The position numbers and the translations under genes were made by a program. The notes under the pieces were generated by a model, which had not been told where the DNA came from, did not search any database, and saw only the letters and a program-made list of their open reading frames with translations. DNA of 64,000 bases from Anas platyrhynchos (lineage: Eukaryota > Chordata > Aves > Anseriformes > Anatidae), in the NCBI RefSeq assembly GCF_047663525.1, contig NC_092587.1, positions 36,013,001 to 36,077,000 of the forward strand. Direction: 5' to 3'. This document shows, in pieces, positions 14,151-24,762 of this stretch (position 1 is its first letter; each line of letters begins with the position of its first letter).

Positions 14151-14216
14151 CCGGAGGGGCTTCCCCAGGGGGAAGAGCAGCACCTGCCTGGCTCCGCGTC
14201 CCGGCTCCGCACCTAC

Positions 14217-14356
14217 CCGTCCCGTCGCCTGCCAGGTGAAGTTCATGGCGTGGATGTTGACGGGGATGGCGGGCATCCTCTGCTGGGCTTTCCTGAAGTC
14301 GTGAGTGAACGGGGCCATCTTCCCCTCGGACACGATCAGGATGTCCTCCTCGAAGC
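14217..14356 (-). CDS. WIF1: WIF1 coding exon 2 (WIF domain)
   Basis: Second coding exon of WIF1. The minus-strand acceptor (TTCGCAG) ends at 14357. The exon begins with the two bases that finish the split Gly codon, then encodes 46 residues starting [20 protein letters not shown] and ending with the motif NFTWQATGR. This is the strongly conserved Wnt-binding core of the WIF domain, and the NFT is a potential N-glycosylation site. The donor at 14216-14211 reads GTAGGT, which leaves the frame in phase 0. Exons 1 and 2 join without any frame correction, giving about 91 residues of a protein that is about 380 residues long in mammals. I saw no segment matching the next expected part of the domain between 1 and 14216, so exon 3 is probably outside the window. 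Confidence 0.93.
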
Positions 14357-14446
14357 CTGCGAAGGGCAGAGGAGGAAGGGAGCGGTGCAGGGCGGCTGCG
14401 GGAAGCCCTCCGCGGCACCCCGGGGGGGCAGGGGACCCCGGCTTAC
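14357..14446 (-). other. WIF1: WIF1 intron 1 (90 bases)
   Basis: Very short GC-rich intron between WIF1 coding exons 1 and 2. It has a GTAAGC donor and a C/T-rich acceptor ending TTCGCAG on the minus strand. The length of 90 bases is near the lower practical limit for vertebrate splicing. Confidence 0.88.
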
Positions 14447-14579
14447 CGATGAGGACCCGGGCTTGCTGCGCCTCGATCCACAGGTACAGCGTGTCGGGCT
14501 GCCGGCCCGCCGCCCGCAGGCTGCACAGGCTGAGGGCACCGCAGAGCAGAGCCGCGCACAGCCGCCCCGCCGGGGCCAT
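14447..14579 (-). CDS. WIF1: WIF1 coding exon 1 (signal peptide and start of WIF domain)
   Basis: First coding exon of Wnt inhibitory factor 1, a secreted protein that binds Wnt ligands outside the cell and blocks signalling. Read on the minus strand, the ATG at 14579-14577 has a good context (A at -3, G at +4) and opens 44 codons plus one base. Residues 1 to about 25 form a hydrophobic, Leu/Ala/Cys-rich signal peptide. Residues from about 31 ([14 protein letters not shown]) are the first strand of the WIF domain and match the vertebrate family almost residue for residue. The exon ends at 14447 with a GTAAGC donor, leaving the first base of a Gly codon that exon 2 completes. An in-frame ATG exists further upstream (14810) with no stop between, but using it would bury the signal peptide, so I chose 14579. 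The rest of the WIF domain, the EGF-like repeats and the C-terminus lie outside the window. Confidence 0.93.
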
Positions 14580-14760
14580 GCTCCCCGCTCCGCTTTGCTT
14601 TGCTCCGCTTTGCTTTTTGCTCCGCTTCGCTCCCGCTCCGGCTCCGCTCCGGCTCCGCCCGCCCTCTGCCGCTGCGGGGCGGGAGGGACGGGAGGGACCG
14701 GGCGGGGCGGGGCGGGGAGAGGGGGGGCTTGGGGTCACCCCCCCAACCCGTGGGAACACG
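14580..14760 (-). promoter_or_regulatory. WIF1: WIF1 promoter / 5' UTR, GC-rich, TATA-less
   Basis: The sequence directly upstream of the WIF1 start codon is strongly GC-rich. From 14585 to about 14658 it consists of short imperfect repeats of a GCTCCG/GCTTTG type. From 14674 to 14727 the plus strand carries dense G tracts (GGGCGGGGCGGGG), which match Sp1/KLF GC boxes. No TATA box is visible. The transcription start site cannot be fixed from sequence alone. In mammals the WIF1 promoter is a CpG island often methylated in tumours; whether that holds here is not shown by the sequence. Confidence 0.6.
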
Positions 14761-14905
14761 TATCCCCCGTGGGAACCCCCCCAAAAGGGGCATCCCCCCC
14801 GTGGGAGCATCCCCTTGGGAGCACATCCCCGTGGGAACCCCCCTATGGGAGCATCCCCCCCCGGGGAACCCCCCCGTGGGTGTCCCGCGGGGATGCCCGT
14901 GGGTT
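14736..14905 (+). repeat. C/G-rich minisatellite upstream of WIF1
   Basis: Imperfect tandem repeats built from CCCCGTGGGA plus GCATCC or ACCCCCC, with units of roughly 16-20 bp, run through this stretch just upstream of the WIF1 promoter. The alternation of C-runs and GTGGGA makes short local inverted repeats. The apparent proteins here in several frames are by-products of the repeat. Confidence 0.8.
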
Positions 14906-15177
14906 TTGCGGCTCACGGTGCGTGGCCCTGTCCCTGTCCTGGAGCCGATGCATCCTCGCCCCACAAGTGACAAAGGTGGGTTTTGGGGGAATAAATCCCC
15001 GCGTGGGGCCGGCCGGCACACGCCGTGCTCCAGCTGGGTCCGGGGCGCGTGTGGTGAAAGAAGGAAAGGGTTTTTTTTTGGGGGGGTAGCTGGAAAACAC
15101 CAAAACAAATATATATAGTAAATTGTTTCTAAATTTTCTGCATCCTTTCAGAAGGAATATATATATATATACGTATA

Positions 15178-15250
15178 TTTTGGTTAATATATATATATAT
15201 TTTGGTTAATATATATATATATTTTGGTTAATATATATATATTAACCAAA
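15178..15250. repeat. 22-bp AT-rich tandem array capped by a 28-bp palindrome
   Basis: TTTTGGTTAATATATATAT recurs with an exact 22-bp period (TTTTGG at 15178, 15200 and 15222). After the third copy the sequence turns back on itself. Positions 15223-15250 read identically on both strands, with arms TTTGGTTAATATAT and ATATATTAACCAAA. This is a perfect 28-bp palindrome able to extrude a cruciform or hairpin. Confidence 0.95.
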
Positions 15251-15518
15251 GCTAACCAGAATAAAGTTAAAATAACCCCCCTAACTTTCCCCCTGTAACA
15301 CTCCAGCAGGGCGCTGGCGATTATTTTCTGCCTCTGAGTGTTTCCCTGGATGCTCCTGCGCTCCATCCCATCCCGGTGGCGGGGCTGCAGACTCTCGGTT
15401 AATTAATTAATTATTGCTTGTCCTGGATCAGCCACCTGGGCACGGCTCCGGGCAGCGCCGTGGAGCTGTCCCGCCTCGGCCTCAGCCTCCGCTCCCCCGG
15501 CGGCCTCCGTGCCGAGGC

Positions 15519-15531
15519 CGCCCTCTGCCGG
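15519..15531 (-). promoter_or_regulatory. CTCF-like motif
   Basis: The plus strand reads CGCCCTCTGCCGG, which agrees with 12 of 13 positions of the CTCF core consensus in reverse orientation (YGCCMYCTRSTGG), with one mismatch at the T. It sits in a short GC-rich island between WIF1 and LEMD3. Motif match only; no occupancy evidence. Confidence 0.35.
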
Positions 15532-15545
15532 CAGCGGCCTCCGGG

Positions 15546-15622
15546 ATAAAATAAAATAAAATAAAATAAAATAAAATAAAATAAAATAAAATAAAATAAA
15601 ATAAAATAAAATAAAATAAAAT
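15546..15622 (+). repeat. (AAAAT)n pentanucleotide microsatellite
   Basis: About 15 uninterrupted copies of ATAAA, followed by an AAGGG-type short repeat (GGGGAAGGGAAGGGAAGGG) up to about 15650. On the minus strand the same tract translates as repeated FYFIL, which produces spurious open frames. Confidence 0.95.
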
Positions 15623-17078
15623 ATATAAAAGGGGAAGGGAAGGGAAGGGAACACAAATTTCTATCATGCAGAGACCCACGATATCCACAGGTGAATGGCT
15701 ATTAATTATTTCAGAAATGTTACTGCTAATGGATTTGTTCTTGTGCTCCCACGTAGATATTTTTTTTTAATCAAATAACTTTTTTTTTTTTCTCATAACT
15801 CCAACTTACACAAGCAATGTTAAGTTTGCAGCTACAGAGGAAAGTAGTGAGGAGAAATTATATCTGAATGATAACACTTTTAGGAAAAAGTTAAAAGATG
15901 ACCTCAATATAGGAAGAATTTTGTATATTCTAATTCAGTGCATTGTGTTCTTATGTATCACTTAAAGGGGCTTCCTTGAGATCTGGCAGCGGAGTGGAAT
16001 TGGATTGCCAAGTAACAGCCCTGGAGCAGCATCATCTCTGCAAATGCAGTGGCACAACACAAACTGTGTAGAAAATGCCACAGCGATCCGCATAGATTCT
16101 GCAGAAATAAGTGATGCTGACTGAAACATTGCTCGGTGGGTAGGTACTTGTGCCTGCAGAGCATGTGAGGTGTTTGCACCTCGTGCCCCCCTCCTCCTGC
16201 TGCACCTGCAAGGCTCAGTGCAGGGGCTGGGCTGCTGCAGGGCACTGCCTGCTGCCCTGGGCTGCTTTCCTTTTAGCACCACGAGGACACGCATTGAGGA
16301 TACAGCCTGCAAAGCTTGTATTGAAGTGCAAAGAGCTAGATCTTGATTTTCTTCTCGATTCCCTATTTAAATGCCCCTTTCTCCCAACTCCCATTCCTGT
16401 CTGCTCCCTATGGATAGCAGACGGGAATATACTTGGAAAAGCTAAACTTCTGTGGTTCTTTATTTAGTGACGTGGGAAACATACATGAAAAGAGAACTAT
16501 TTTGTGAATGTGGCTGCAAGTCCCACTCACTTGCATAGGAATGCATCTATGGTGTATTTGTGGCCTGCTCTGATCTTCATTGCAGCTGACAGCATCCCCC
16601 TGATGACAGCCCTGGAATGAATGAAGGGATGGTTTGAATGATGATACGTCGAGGGAGGGATATGCAAGTCAGAGCCTGATGCCCTTTGATCATCACTGAT
16701 GATTCATAAAAAGAGAAAAGGGCATAAATAATAATAGTAATGGGCATAAATACAGCCTGAGGTGATAATTTTCATCCCCCAAATTATACATGCTGCTTCC
16801 CCTCAGATGTGTAGAAATGGTAAATACATCTGTACTTGTTTGTTTCTTTGCGGTGAACATCAGTAGGTAATAACTAACATCTGCATCATTTCAATAGGGA
16901 GAAAGATACCAAACTGCAGCAGGATTTTCAGAAGTGCTCAGCCTTCACTGGGTTCACTTCAGTGAATCACAAAATTCCCACCACTTTCAGCAGAAACAAA
17001 GGTTAGTCAGTGCAAATTAGATCTCTTTACAGTCCTGCTGGCCAGGCCAAAGCAGCAAGCATTAAGAGCTGGCAGGAG

Positions 17079-17135
17079 AAAAAAAAAAAAAAAAAAAAAA
17101 AGAGAGAGAGAGAGAGAAAAAGAGAGAAAAAAAGA
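17079..17135 (+). repeat. Poly-A followed by (GA)n tract
   Basis: About 23 A residues run into nine GA dinucleotides and then mixed A/GA sequence, all purine on the plus strand. Intergenic simple repeat. Confidence 0.9.
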
Positions 17136-18530
17136 AGTAGAACTATTTGTATTTTAAATCAGTTTTGCTGAAATTGGAATATGTTGAAATTTCTGAAATT
17201 TTGTATGGAAAATTAAAGACTGCATTCAATTAGTCTGAATATAATGTGATTTTAAAATATATTATGCAATGTAGTGTTAAAAATATGTGAAAGCAGCACT
17301 CCAAAGATTGTAATTTCACACAGTCTAGATGTAGGTGATGTCTCCTATTTTATATCACATATGATACAGCTTTCCATTGTCTGTTCTGTTTATTTTCCTA
17401 CAATAGTCCTGGCTCACCATTTGGAGAGCATGGAATTGGCCCAGCTTTGAATCAGGCTGGCTACTGAAGACGACAATTATTTTTAGAGCTATTGCCTCAT
17501 CTGCTGCTGAATTTTAAAAGTGTGTAGCAAATGAGACAGAAATAAAAGTGATCATTTAATTGTTGAAGAGACAGGCAGCCTTGTCCTTGTTTCTGTTATG
17601 TTCCTAGGAGGCAATAAGCAAGTTACTGAATTATTTTTCCCAGACAGTGACCAATTCTTGTTCTTCATTTCTTGGTGCTTGGCTTCAGACCTTCAGTCTT
17701 GTCTGCAGCATCCCAGAATCCAGGCAGATAATCCTGGCGGTGGTGTGAAAACATACAATTATGTCTTTAAAATTGATAGTATAGCAGAGATTAGGGCAAG
17801 CTTAAGAAGGGTTGGGATAAAATAAAGTATCAAGTAGCCATTTTTTGTTTTATGCTACTGTATTATTAACCTTATGATGCATGCATGTGTTACGTGCACA
17901 GTGTCCGTTTGGGGAGTTCTAAAAGTTTTCGCATTGTTGGATTTGTAATGTTTTGCATGCTTCTTATAACTCATGTACCATTTCTTGACTTTTAAAAGGG
18001 AGATAAAACCTTCTTTTGAACTTCAAAACACACTGGTTTAAATTAATGAATTTTTACTGTTCTCCCATTATCTTAATAGATTGCTGCAAGTTTAGACTTT
18101 AGTGGCTTTTTAGTGTACACCGTTTTATCAATTAATTCCAAAATTGGCCATTGCTATCAGCCTGGAGGCTTTGGTTCCCGGTTCCTTCTCCTGGTGACAT
18201 GATTTCTAACTTTGCGTTGGGTTGCAGGTTCCATTTCTGGAGCTGATTTCGTGTTTGACTGAGAGATGTGAACCCTTGTTTTGAAACTATCGGACCAAAG
18301 TCATCATAATCAAAGAGAAGTAGACCTTTTGTTTTCAGTTTTATTGCATGTTTACAAATCATTTCTATGCAGTTGTGGTTTCAACTGTTTCAGATTTCTC
18401 AAATCTCGATGAGCAAATTCGTTTGATGATCGTCACCTGTTCTCCTGGGGAAGAAGGAGAAATCCCGTGTCCTTTACCGTGTTGTTCTGCTTACCAGGGT
18501 GGATATCTGAAGTAGTACAAAGCAGAAATA

Positions 18531-18577
18531 TAATTAATAATAATAATAAATAATAATAAATAAATAAATAAATAAAA
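18531..18577 (+). repeat. (TAA)n / (TAAA)n microsatellite
   Basis: TAA triplets shade into TAAA tetranucleotides (TAAATAAATAAATAAA) over about 47 bp. Confidence 0.9.
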
Positions 18578-18603
18578 TTCATTGAAAGCTCCCCTGAAGG
18601 AGG

Positions 18604-18616
18604 GCACTAGGGGGAG
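18604..18616 (+). promoter_or_regulatory. CTCF-like motif
   Basis: GCACTAGGGGGAG matches 11 of 13 positions of the forward CTCF core (CCASYAGRKGGCR). The orientation is opposite to the similar motif at 15519-15531. Motif match only. Confidence 0.25.
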
Positions 18617-18869
18617 CCAGGATCCGGCCGGGCCTGGGAAGCGCTGGGGGTGCTGCAGGCCCGCTTTGTGGCCTGGCTTGGAGCAGGATCACTTCCAGAT
18701 TTCATCTGGCTTTTCCAGAATGAAGGGAAAATCCTCCCCCCGTTTTGTAGTGGCTAAGGAAACCAGACGTTTTTGAAGGGTAAGGAAACCAAAGCCCTCT
18801 CGCCCTGCTCTTCTCCACTTCTTGGTGTTCTGTGTGTTACCGAACTCCAGCTGCTTCTCCCACAGTGGG

Positions 18870-18940
18870 AATATACCCTCTAAATATATACCCTCTAATA
18901 TATACCCTCTTTATGTATACCCTTGATATACCCTCTAAAT
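18870..18940 (+). repeat. Tandem repeat of TATACCCTCTAA
   Basis: Five imperfect units containing ATATACCCTC, with spacing of about 12-17 bp. Two units are changed to GTATACCCTT and GATATACCCTC. Intergenic, function unknown. Confidence 0.8.
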
Positions 18941-20409
18941 GCCCTGCTTGTGACAGAAGATGCAGTCTGTTCTCACACATTACTACATATCAGAAAAAAT
19001 TATGAGACCTTACAAATGTCCCAAATGCAGGGGAATTTCAGTCAAAGATTGCACCTTCTCAGGTAGAAAATCAATCTGTTATGAGATGCAAGCAGCAGTA
19101 ATCCAGTCTATGTTAGATTCAGGGCTCTCTGAGGTTGCTAATATTGTTTGTTAACCTATTTCTGCATAAACTAAGTCTCCTTTAGCTCTTTTTTGACAGT
19201 CCCAGTTGCTTAAGTCTGGGATAAATAGCCTCCTTCAGTCTTACAAAGAGGTACTGGGATTTATTTTTTCCACACTAGAGAGCAGTGTTTTGTGCTAAGC
19301 AATGATGAATTTAATACAGTTTTAGAGAGAAAATTAAAGGATCTTAGCAAAGTAAAAAAAAATAAAAGGGAAGAAGAACAAAAGAGTGGCTGCAATTAAG
19401 TTTCTACCTTAGAAATGGCAGAGCATTAACTACTAACATCAATTCATCCTTTGCAAAATGTTTATTGTATTGTACCAAAAGAAAAAACATCCATTTTGAA
19501 CCTTACTTTATTTACAACATCACCTTCAGAGAGTGTAACAGCTACATATAGTGGAGGAGATAATGGGCAGATTTAATAAATATTGCTCACTGGAAAGGAA
19601 TGAAATGTATGAGGCCATACAATTTGTTGCTGAATGTGGCTGCTTACAAGGCCTTTGATGCACATGTCATGCACTGGAGATTAAAAGCTCAGCTTCTGCA
19701 ACTATGGGATCATACTAGTATCTTTCATAAGAGGTCAAGTGGTCTGTGACGTGCCTAGCAAGAAAGCTCTAAGTGCTTGCAAAATCCAAATTAAAACTAA
19801 TCCTAAGGTTAAAATTTATCAGGAAAGTAATCAAAAAGCATATTGAAATCTTTTAGGAGCATTCTTGGAAAATTAGCCAATGTCTGAAAAGACCATCAGA
19901 GTGACACTGCCTTAGGAGCAGGAAAATAAAATGTATGTTGTCCACCCTGTGGTAGGGAAGACTAAATATGGAAACGATTGCAAGTGCCATAGTGTGAAAT
20001 CATGCCTTGCATGTGGTAAAGAATATGTGAATTATGAATTGGGAAAAAATCACTTTGGGCCATATGTTCCCCTCTGGCATCAGACTGCGTGGGTAAAGGA
20101 AATAATCAAAAAATCATGTGGTTTTCAAAGCACAGCCATTCAACTGCATTCTCCAGCTGCCTTCATACACTGCATGGCGTGTTGGGCACATTCAATGCTT
20201 TGAGCAGTGCTAAGGAAGGGGCTGCATGGCCCCGCTAACCTCCCTTTCCAAACCTGGGTGGGGTGCCATCCTGGCCTCAGTAAAGGCAGCAGTAAAACCG
20301 GTGTGGACCTAAGGGGGCCAGAATGCTGGTCTCACTGTACGTTATGTTGACAGACTGTGGGTGCAGGTGCTGCTGTGATGATGTCCTGGCTGCTTCTCAC
20401 CTCCAGGCT

Positions 20410-21245
20410 TCACTGAAGTTGCCCTGGAGACTTCTCCAGGCTGAACATCCCCAGGTCTCTCAGCCTGTTTTCACAGCAGAGGTGCTCCAGCCCTATGAGC
20501 ATCTTTGTGGCCCTCCTCTGCACCCACTCTAGCAGCCCCACATCCTTCTTGTGCTGAAGGCCCCAGACCTGGATGCAGTACTCCAGGTGGGGCCTCCCAA
20601 GGGCAGAGCAGAGGGGCACAATCACCTCCCTTGACCTGCTGGCCCCTCCTCTGCAGTCAGCCTTCTGGGCGGCAAGCACACACTGCTGGCTCATGTCGAG
20701 CTTTTTGTCCACCAGAACCCCCAAGTATTTCTCTTCAGGGCTGCTCTCAATGACTTCTTCTCCCAGTCTCTACTCATGTCTGGGATTGCCCCGGCCCAGG
20801 TGCAGCACCTTCCTTTTGAATGTGTTGAACCTCATTAGGTTCACCTGGGCCCAATTGTCAAGCTTGTCCAGGTCCCTTTGGATGGCATCCCTTCCTTCTG
20901 ATGTATTGACTGCACCACTCAGTGTAGTGTCATCTGCAAACTTGCTGAGGGTGCACTCGATCCCACTGTCTATGTTGTTGATGAAGGTATTAAGCAATAC
21001 TGGTCCCAGGAAAGACCCCGAGGGACACCACTCATCACCGGCCTCCACCTGGACATACAATCACTGACCACCACTCTCTGGGAGCAGCCATACAACCAAT
21101 TCCTTCTTTATCCTCTGAATGGTTCATGCTTAAAATCCATGTCTCTTCAATTTAGAGATCATAATGTTATGTGGGACCACGTCAAAGGCCTTACAGAAGT
21201 ACAGGTAGATGGCATCGGTCAGTCTTCCCTTGTCGACTGATGTGG
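20410..21245 (-). mobile_element. CR1 LINE fragment, reverse transcriptase C-terminal half
   Basis: On the minus strand this encodes the 3' part of CR1 ORF2. From high to low coordinates one can read [10 protein letters not shown], then [12 protein letters not shown] with the FADD catalytic aspartates of the reverse transcriptase, [34 protein letters not shown], and finally [12 protein letters not shown] and [13 protein letters not shown]. Stop codons and frameshifts, for example near 20750 and 21065, show the copy is inactive. The 5' part is missing, as usual for CR1, and the 3' UTR also appears to be absent. Edges are approximate. Confidence 0.93.
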
Positions 21246-24200
21246 ACAACATCAAATGCTTGGAGTGGCACTGCCTACACCCTGGACTTCATGTACATTT
21301 AAGGATGTATTTAAGTATGACAGGGTAGAGAGCTGCTGATCTCTCAGCTCTTTCCTGTCACTTTTTTTTTTTTTTCTTCTTTTTGGCCATGTTTTTGCAG
21401 AACAGAAAATAGAGTTGCTTTTCTCCTTGAAATAAAAACCCATAGTTTCCTTAGTTCTCCTTCTTTCTTACCATGCAGCGAGAGAGGTGGGAGCACAGAA
21501 ATGAGAAACCTGGAAGGAGTGTTTTCTAGGAGCTCCATTCAAGCTCCATGTGTTAGCAGAAGATGGGACATATGGCAGTTCTGCTTACATGGCATGCAGG
21601 CAAAGGTAGAATGACGTGTCCCAGTAGGAGGGAAGCTGTAAAACATAACATGGCTCAGAAAAAAAGTGAGGTATCTTGAGCTATAGACAAAGCTAGTTGG
21701 AGGAAAAAATTGAGACAGTGAGGTGGTTGGAACCAGCAGAGAACTACACCATGAAAATAAAGAGCTTATCATTAGGGTCTCTAACATTTTCTAGCTGTGG
21801 AATATTCTTTCCCCAGCAAATTATTTTCTGCCACAGAAGTTTTAATTTCTCTGTTCCCCGGGGAATTCAAGTGTTACTTTCTGTTTTATATCTTGTAGAG
21901 TTTCTAGCACTTGCTAAGCCTAATTTCTCCCACCTGAAGGAATAAAACCTTCAGCAACTTTGAACTGCAGCATTGTTCGGTGGGGGAGAGACTAAGAGGG
22001 GGGTTTTGTGTACAGAGAACCCAGACATCTGGGCTGAGGGCAAGGCTTTGGAGTCCCCCTAGTAATGAAGGTAAAGGAGCTGGAGAACTGAATGCCAAGG
22101 GTTGTGATCTTGACATCCAGGGAAAAAAGCCAAGGGAAGAAATGCCCAAACAGACATAGAAGGACAGGGTGTCAGCAAATTCAAAAAGTGCAAAAGGCAA
22201 AAATCAGCAAGAGAATATGACATCCTTGGCATTAAACATAATTGCAAAACTTTTTAATCACATTAACGGTCTTTCATATTTACTCAATGACACATCTGAA
22301 AATTATCTAATTAAAATAGGGTATTCTGAGAAAATAATAGACTACTGAACCTCTGCAGAAGGCTGGTGATGTTTTTTTGCTGAAGTCAGTAGGCATTGCA
22401 GAGGACTTTTGGGTTGTGATGAGGGCAGGTAGTGAGAACAGGTGCCTGAGTGACATACAAGAGGACTATACTGCTTGTACACCAGGATTTTTAATCATTA
22501 TAATTCCCAAAGAAGTAGGTTTGCTCAATAGACAGGACTCAGAAATATTTTCACACAAGTGGCAAACTGCAGAGAGCAAGCAAGAGCCTTTCTGGTTCCA
22601 AATGACACAGGCAGCACCTGAAGTAAGCAACCCATTCATTATATCAGGTACGGTACTACAGCACTACCAGATATCAAAAGGGGAAGAAATAATGTGAGAT
22701 TGTGAAGTAGCTGGAAGTTAGATGCAAATTCTGAGAGCAACAGGTGGATAAGGAAACTGTTGAAATGTATATGTATATCTGTGATGTGTATGTAGCCACT
22801 TTTGTCTGGGATGGGTTCTTCAGAAAACCATAACAACAACTGCAAATAACCCCTTTAGAAGGGCCCAGACTTCTACAGTTAACAAAATGGATGAGGGATC
22901 TTGTACAGCCAACACAACATCAATATGAATGATGTAAAATGATGTAAAAAGTACTGTACTGTGCATGGTAAATCATTTCATAAGGGAAGCAATAAAGAGT
23001 AATATGTCCTTAAGCATGGCTTCAGTAAATGAAAACCGGAATAGGAAATGCTCCAGAGAGTCAGTAAAAAAAGCAATGGAAAACAAAGATATGTTATAGA
23101 AGAAAGCTAAAACTGAATTACAAGACAATAGCACAAAATAAATGTCACAGCGTCATGCAAAATTTATGGAAGCAATTGAAGTGCTTACAGATTTCATGGA
23201 ACAATTTGGTTTTAAAATTATTTTTATATTCTTTCACAAGATCAAAATATATCCAGATGTATCTGAGAATGGGCATGCAGTTGCTTCTGAGCTTAAGATC
23301 CGTAAAGGAGTTTGGAAAACTTGCCCAGGTAAGATAAAATGTAAAATTATGTTTAAGACCTATTCGAGTTGGTTTTACTGAGATTGCACAATATTCTCAA
23401 TGCCAAAGAGTTTAAAATGCTTTATTAAAATAATAATTGAAGCATAATTTTTAGATTGCACATGTTCAGTTTCATATGTAAAATAAAGATTTAATCATGA
23501 ATTTGAAGGTACCATCTTGATCAGCATAGCTAGCTCAGATACAGCTGGCTAATTATCTGATTGTGGATTGTCATGTGGTTATAACAAATAGCAGATGTAC
23601 ACTAAGTTGAAAATGTGCTTGTATGATTTTGAAAATTTGCATACAAGTAATTAATAATGGAAATTTTAGTTTTTAGCTGGAAGAGTTTCCCTCCTATATT
23701 TTACTAGATGATTTTCCTTTTAATTTCTTTTAGATCTGGCAAGAACAACATTTCTAAAAATTGGTCTTGTATCCATCTGAACCTAGGCATTTAGAAAATA
23801 ATGAAGACATTGCAAAAGGCTCACTGAGAAGTTTGATTTGCTCATCTTCCCCATGTTGCTTAGTGAGTTTGAAGCAGGGTTAGTTCAGTTTCCCTGGCCA
23901 CAAACCCACAATGCAAGGCCTGTACCCATTTTTGTCCTCATCTAGCACCTTACCTCTACTGCAATGTGTTTTCTTGTTTCTGCTGTTAACAAACCTGTTG
24001 GCTTTAAAAATCTTCCTTTCATGATCTAACACTGTCTCACTCAGCTCTTCTTATCTCTACCTGTTTCAACACAACTCATAAGGGTATAATAACATCCAAC
24101 TACCTTGTTTCTGATTATGTTATGACAACTTTTAAAATTACATAGTTACATACTGTTTTTCCCTCTGGATTGAGTAGCTAACTGGCATTTTATTTTTTGG

Positions 24201-24449
24201 CTGACTAACTGCAACATGGAGAATTTTCTTTCAGAACATCTTCTGTTTGTTTATAGCAAAAAATAGTAGTCACCCTGCATTTAATTCTGTACAATTTGCT
24301 GTTTTGTTATCTCTAACAAGGATACCATTCACAGTAACAAAGGTACCATTCTCCAAAAAATCCAGCAAGTGGAGGACAAAGGATGGGGTGGGGAAGCACT
24401 GGGATGGAATTCCAACTTTTCTCTTCTATAACATTTTCCATCATCATTC

Positions 24450-24620
24450 TTACAGGACTTTTACAAAGGTGAATCATTATTTCCATTTGCCTGTGGGAGA
24501 AACTGAGTCACCTGAAGAGGAAGTGATTTGCCACACAGCAAGTCAGTGGCACAGCCAAGAGCGAAGTACAAGTCTCTTCACTTCCCGTCTGGTGCCCTCG
24601 TGCCATGAACTTAGTTCACA
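24450..24620 (+). repeat. Ancient interspersed repeat (L3/MIR-like 3' segment)
   Basis: The stretch contains GAGAAACTGAGTCACCTGAA, then CACACAGCAAGTCAGTGGCA followed by CAGCCAAG, and then CTCTTCACTTCCCGTCTGGTGCC. This is the typical order of an old amniote CR1/L3- or MIR-like element: gaaactgaggca, then cacacagcaagtcagtggcagagcca, then the ctcc-gac-tcccagtc-gtgcc region. Family assignment is from memory of the consensus and needs a repeat-library search. Confidence 0.6.
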
Positions 24621-24762
24621 GCCCTACCACAGTTGTCTTTACAACCTCTGGTGAGTCATTTGGATCCTTTATTCTGCTAACACTGAAATGCATGCTTAAT
24701 TTAAGCAGTTTTAAAGGATTATTCATAGTGCTTAAGGTAAAGTAGAAACTTAAATGTAGAAG

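Larger units (their letters stand above)
1..14216 (-). other. WIF1: WIF1 intron 2, 5' portion (continues past the window edge)
   Basis: About 14.2 kb of non-coding DNA downstream of WIF1 exon 2 in the gene's direction. It contains a G-rich 10-bp minisatellite close to the exon 2 donor, a (TCTCC)n tract, an (AAAC)n tract, poly-T tracts, a 60-bp tandem duplication and a degraded plus-strand CR1 fragment, each listed separately. Its open frames are short, have no recognisable domain and no consistent splice context. I looked for the continuation of the WIF domain on the minus strand (an Ile-Met-Ala-Asp-Pro stretch) and found none. Confidence 0.75.
15251..20410. other. Intergenic region, WIF1 side
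   Basis: Non-coding DNA between the WIF1 5' end and the CR1 copy. It holds several simple repeats and the two CTCF-like motifs listed separately. The open frames have no recognisable domain. Around 18960-19154 a frame with two CxxC-like pairs (CPKC, then C...C) appears, but there is no other support for a gene. Confidence 0.6.

Noticed and set aside
14580..14810. In-frame upstream extension of WIF1 to an ATG at 14810
   Set aside because: It would place 77 repeat-derived residues ahead of the signal peptide. The ATG at 14579 has a good context and gives the expected secreted N-terminus.
13950..15089. Long plus-strand ORF (379 codons) over WIF1 exons 1-2
   Set aside because: It is antisense to WIF1 and is kept open by GC-rich minisatellites. 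The product has repeat-derived low complexity and no recognisable domain.
15178..15250. CRISPR-like regularly spaced repeat
   Set aside because: The 22-bp spacing has no unique spacers; the intervening sequence is itself AT repeat. The host is a vertebrate.
18960..19154. Plus-strand ORF with CPKC and further cysteines, like a small zinc ribbon
   Set aside because: Only 64 codons, spacing does not fit a known zinc-finger pattern, and no neighbouring exon or conservation evidence can be shown.
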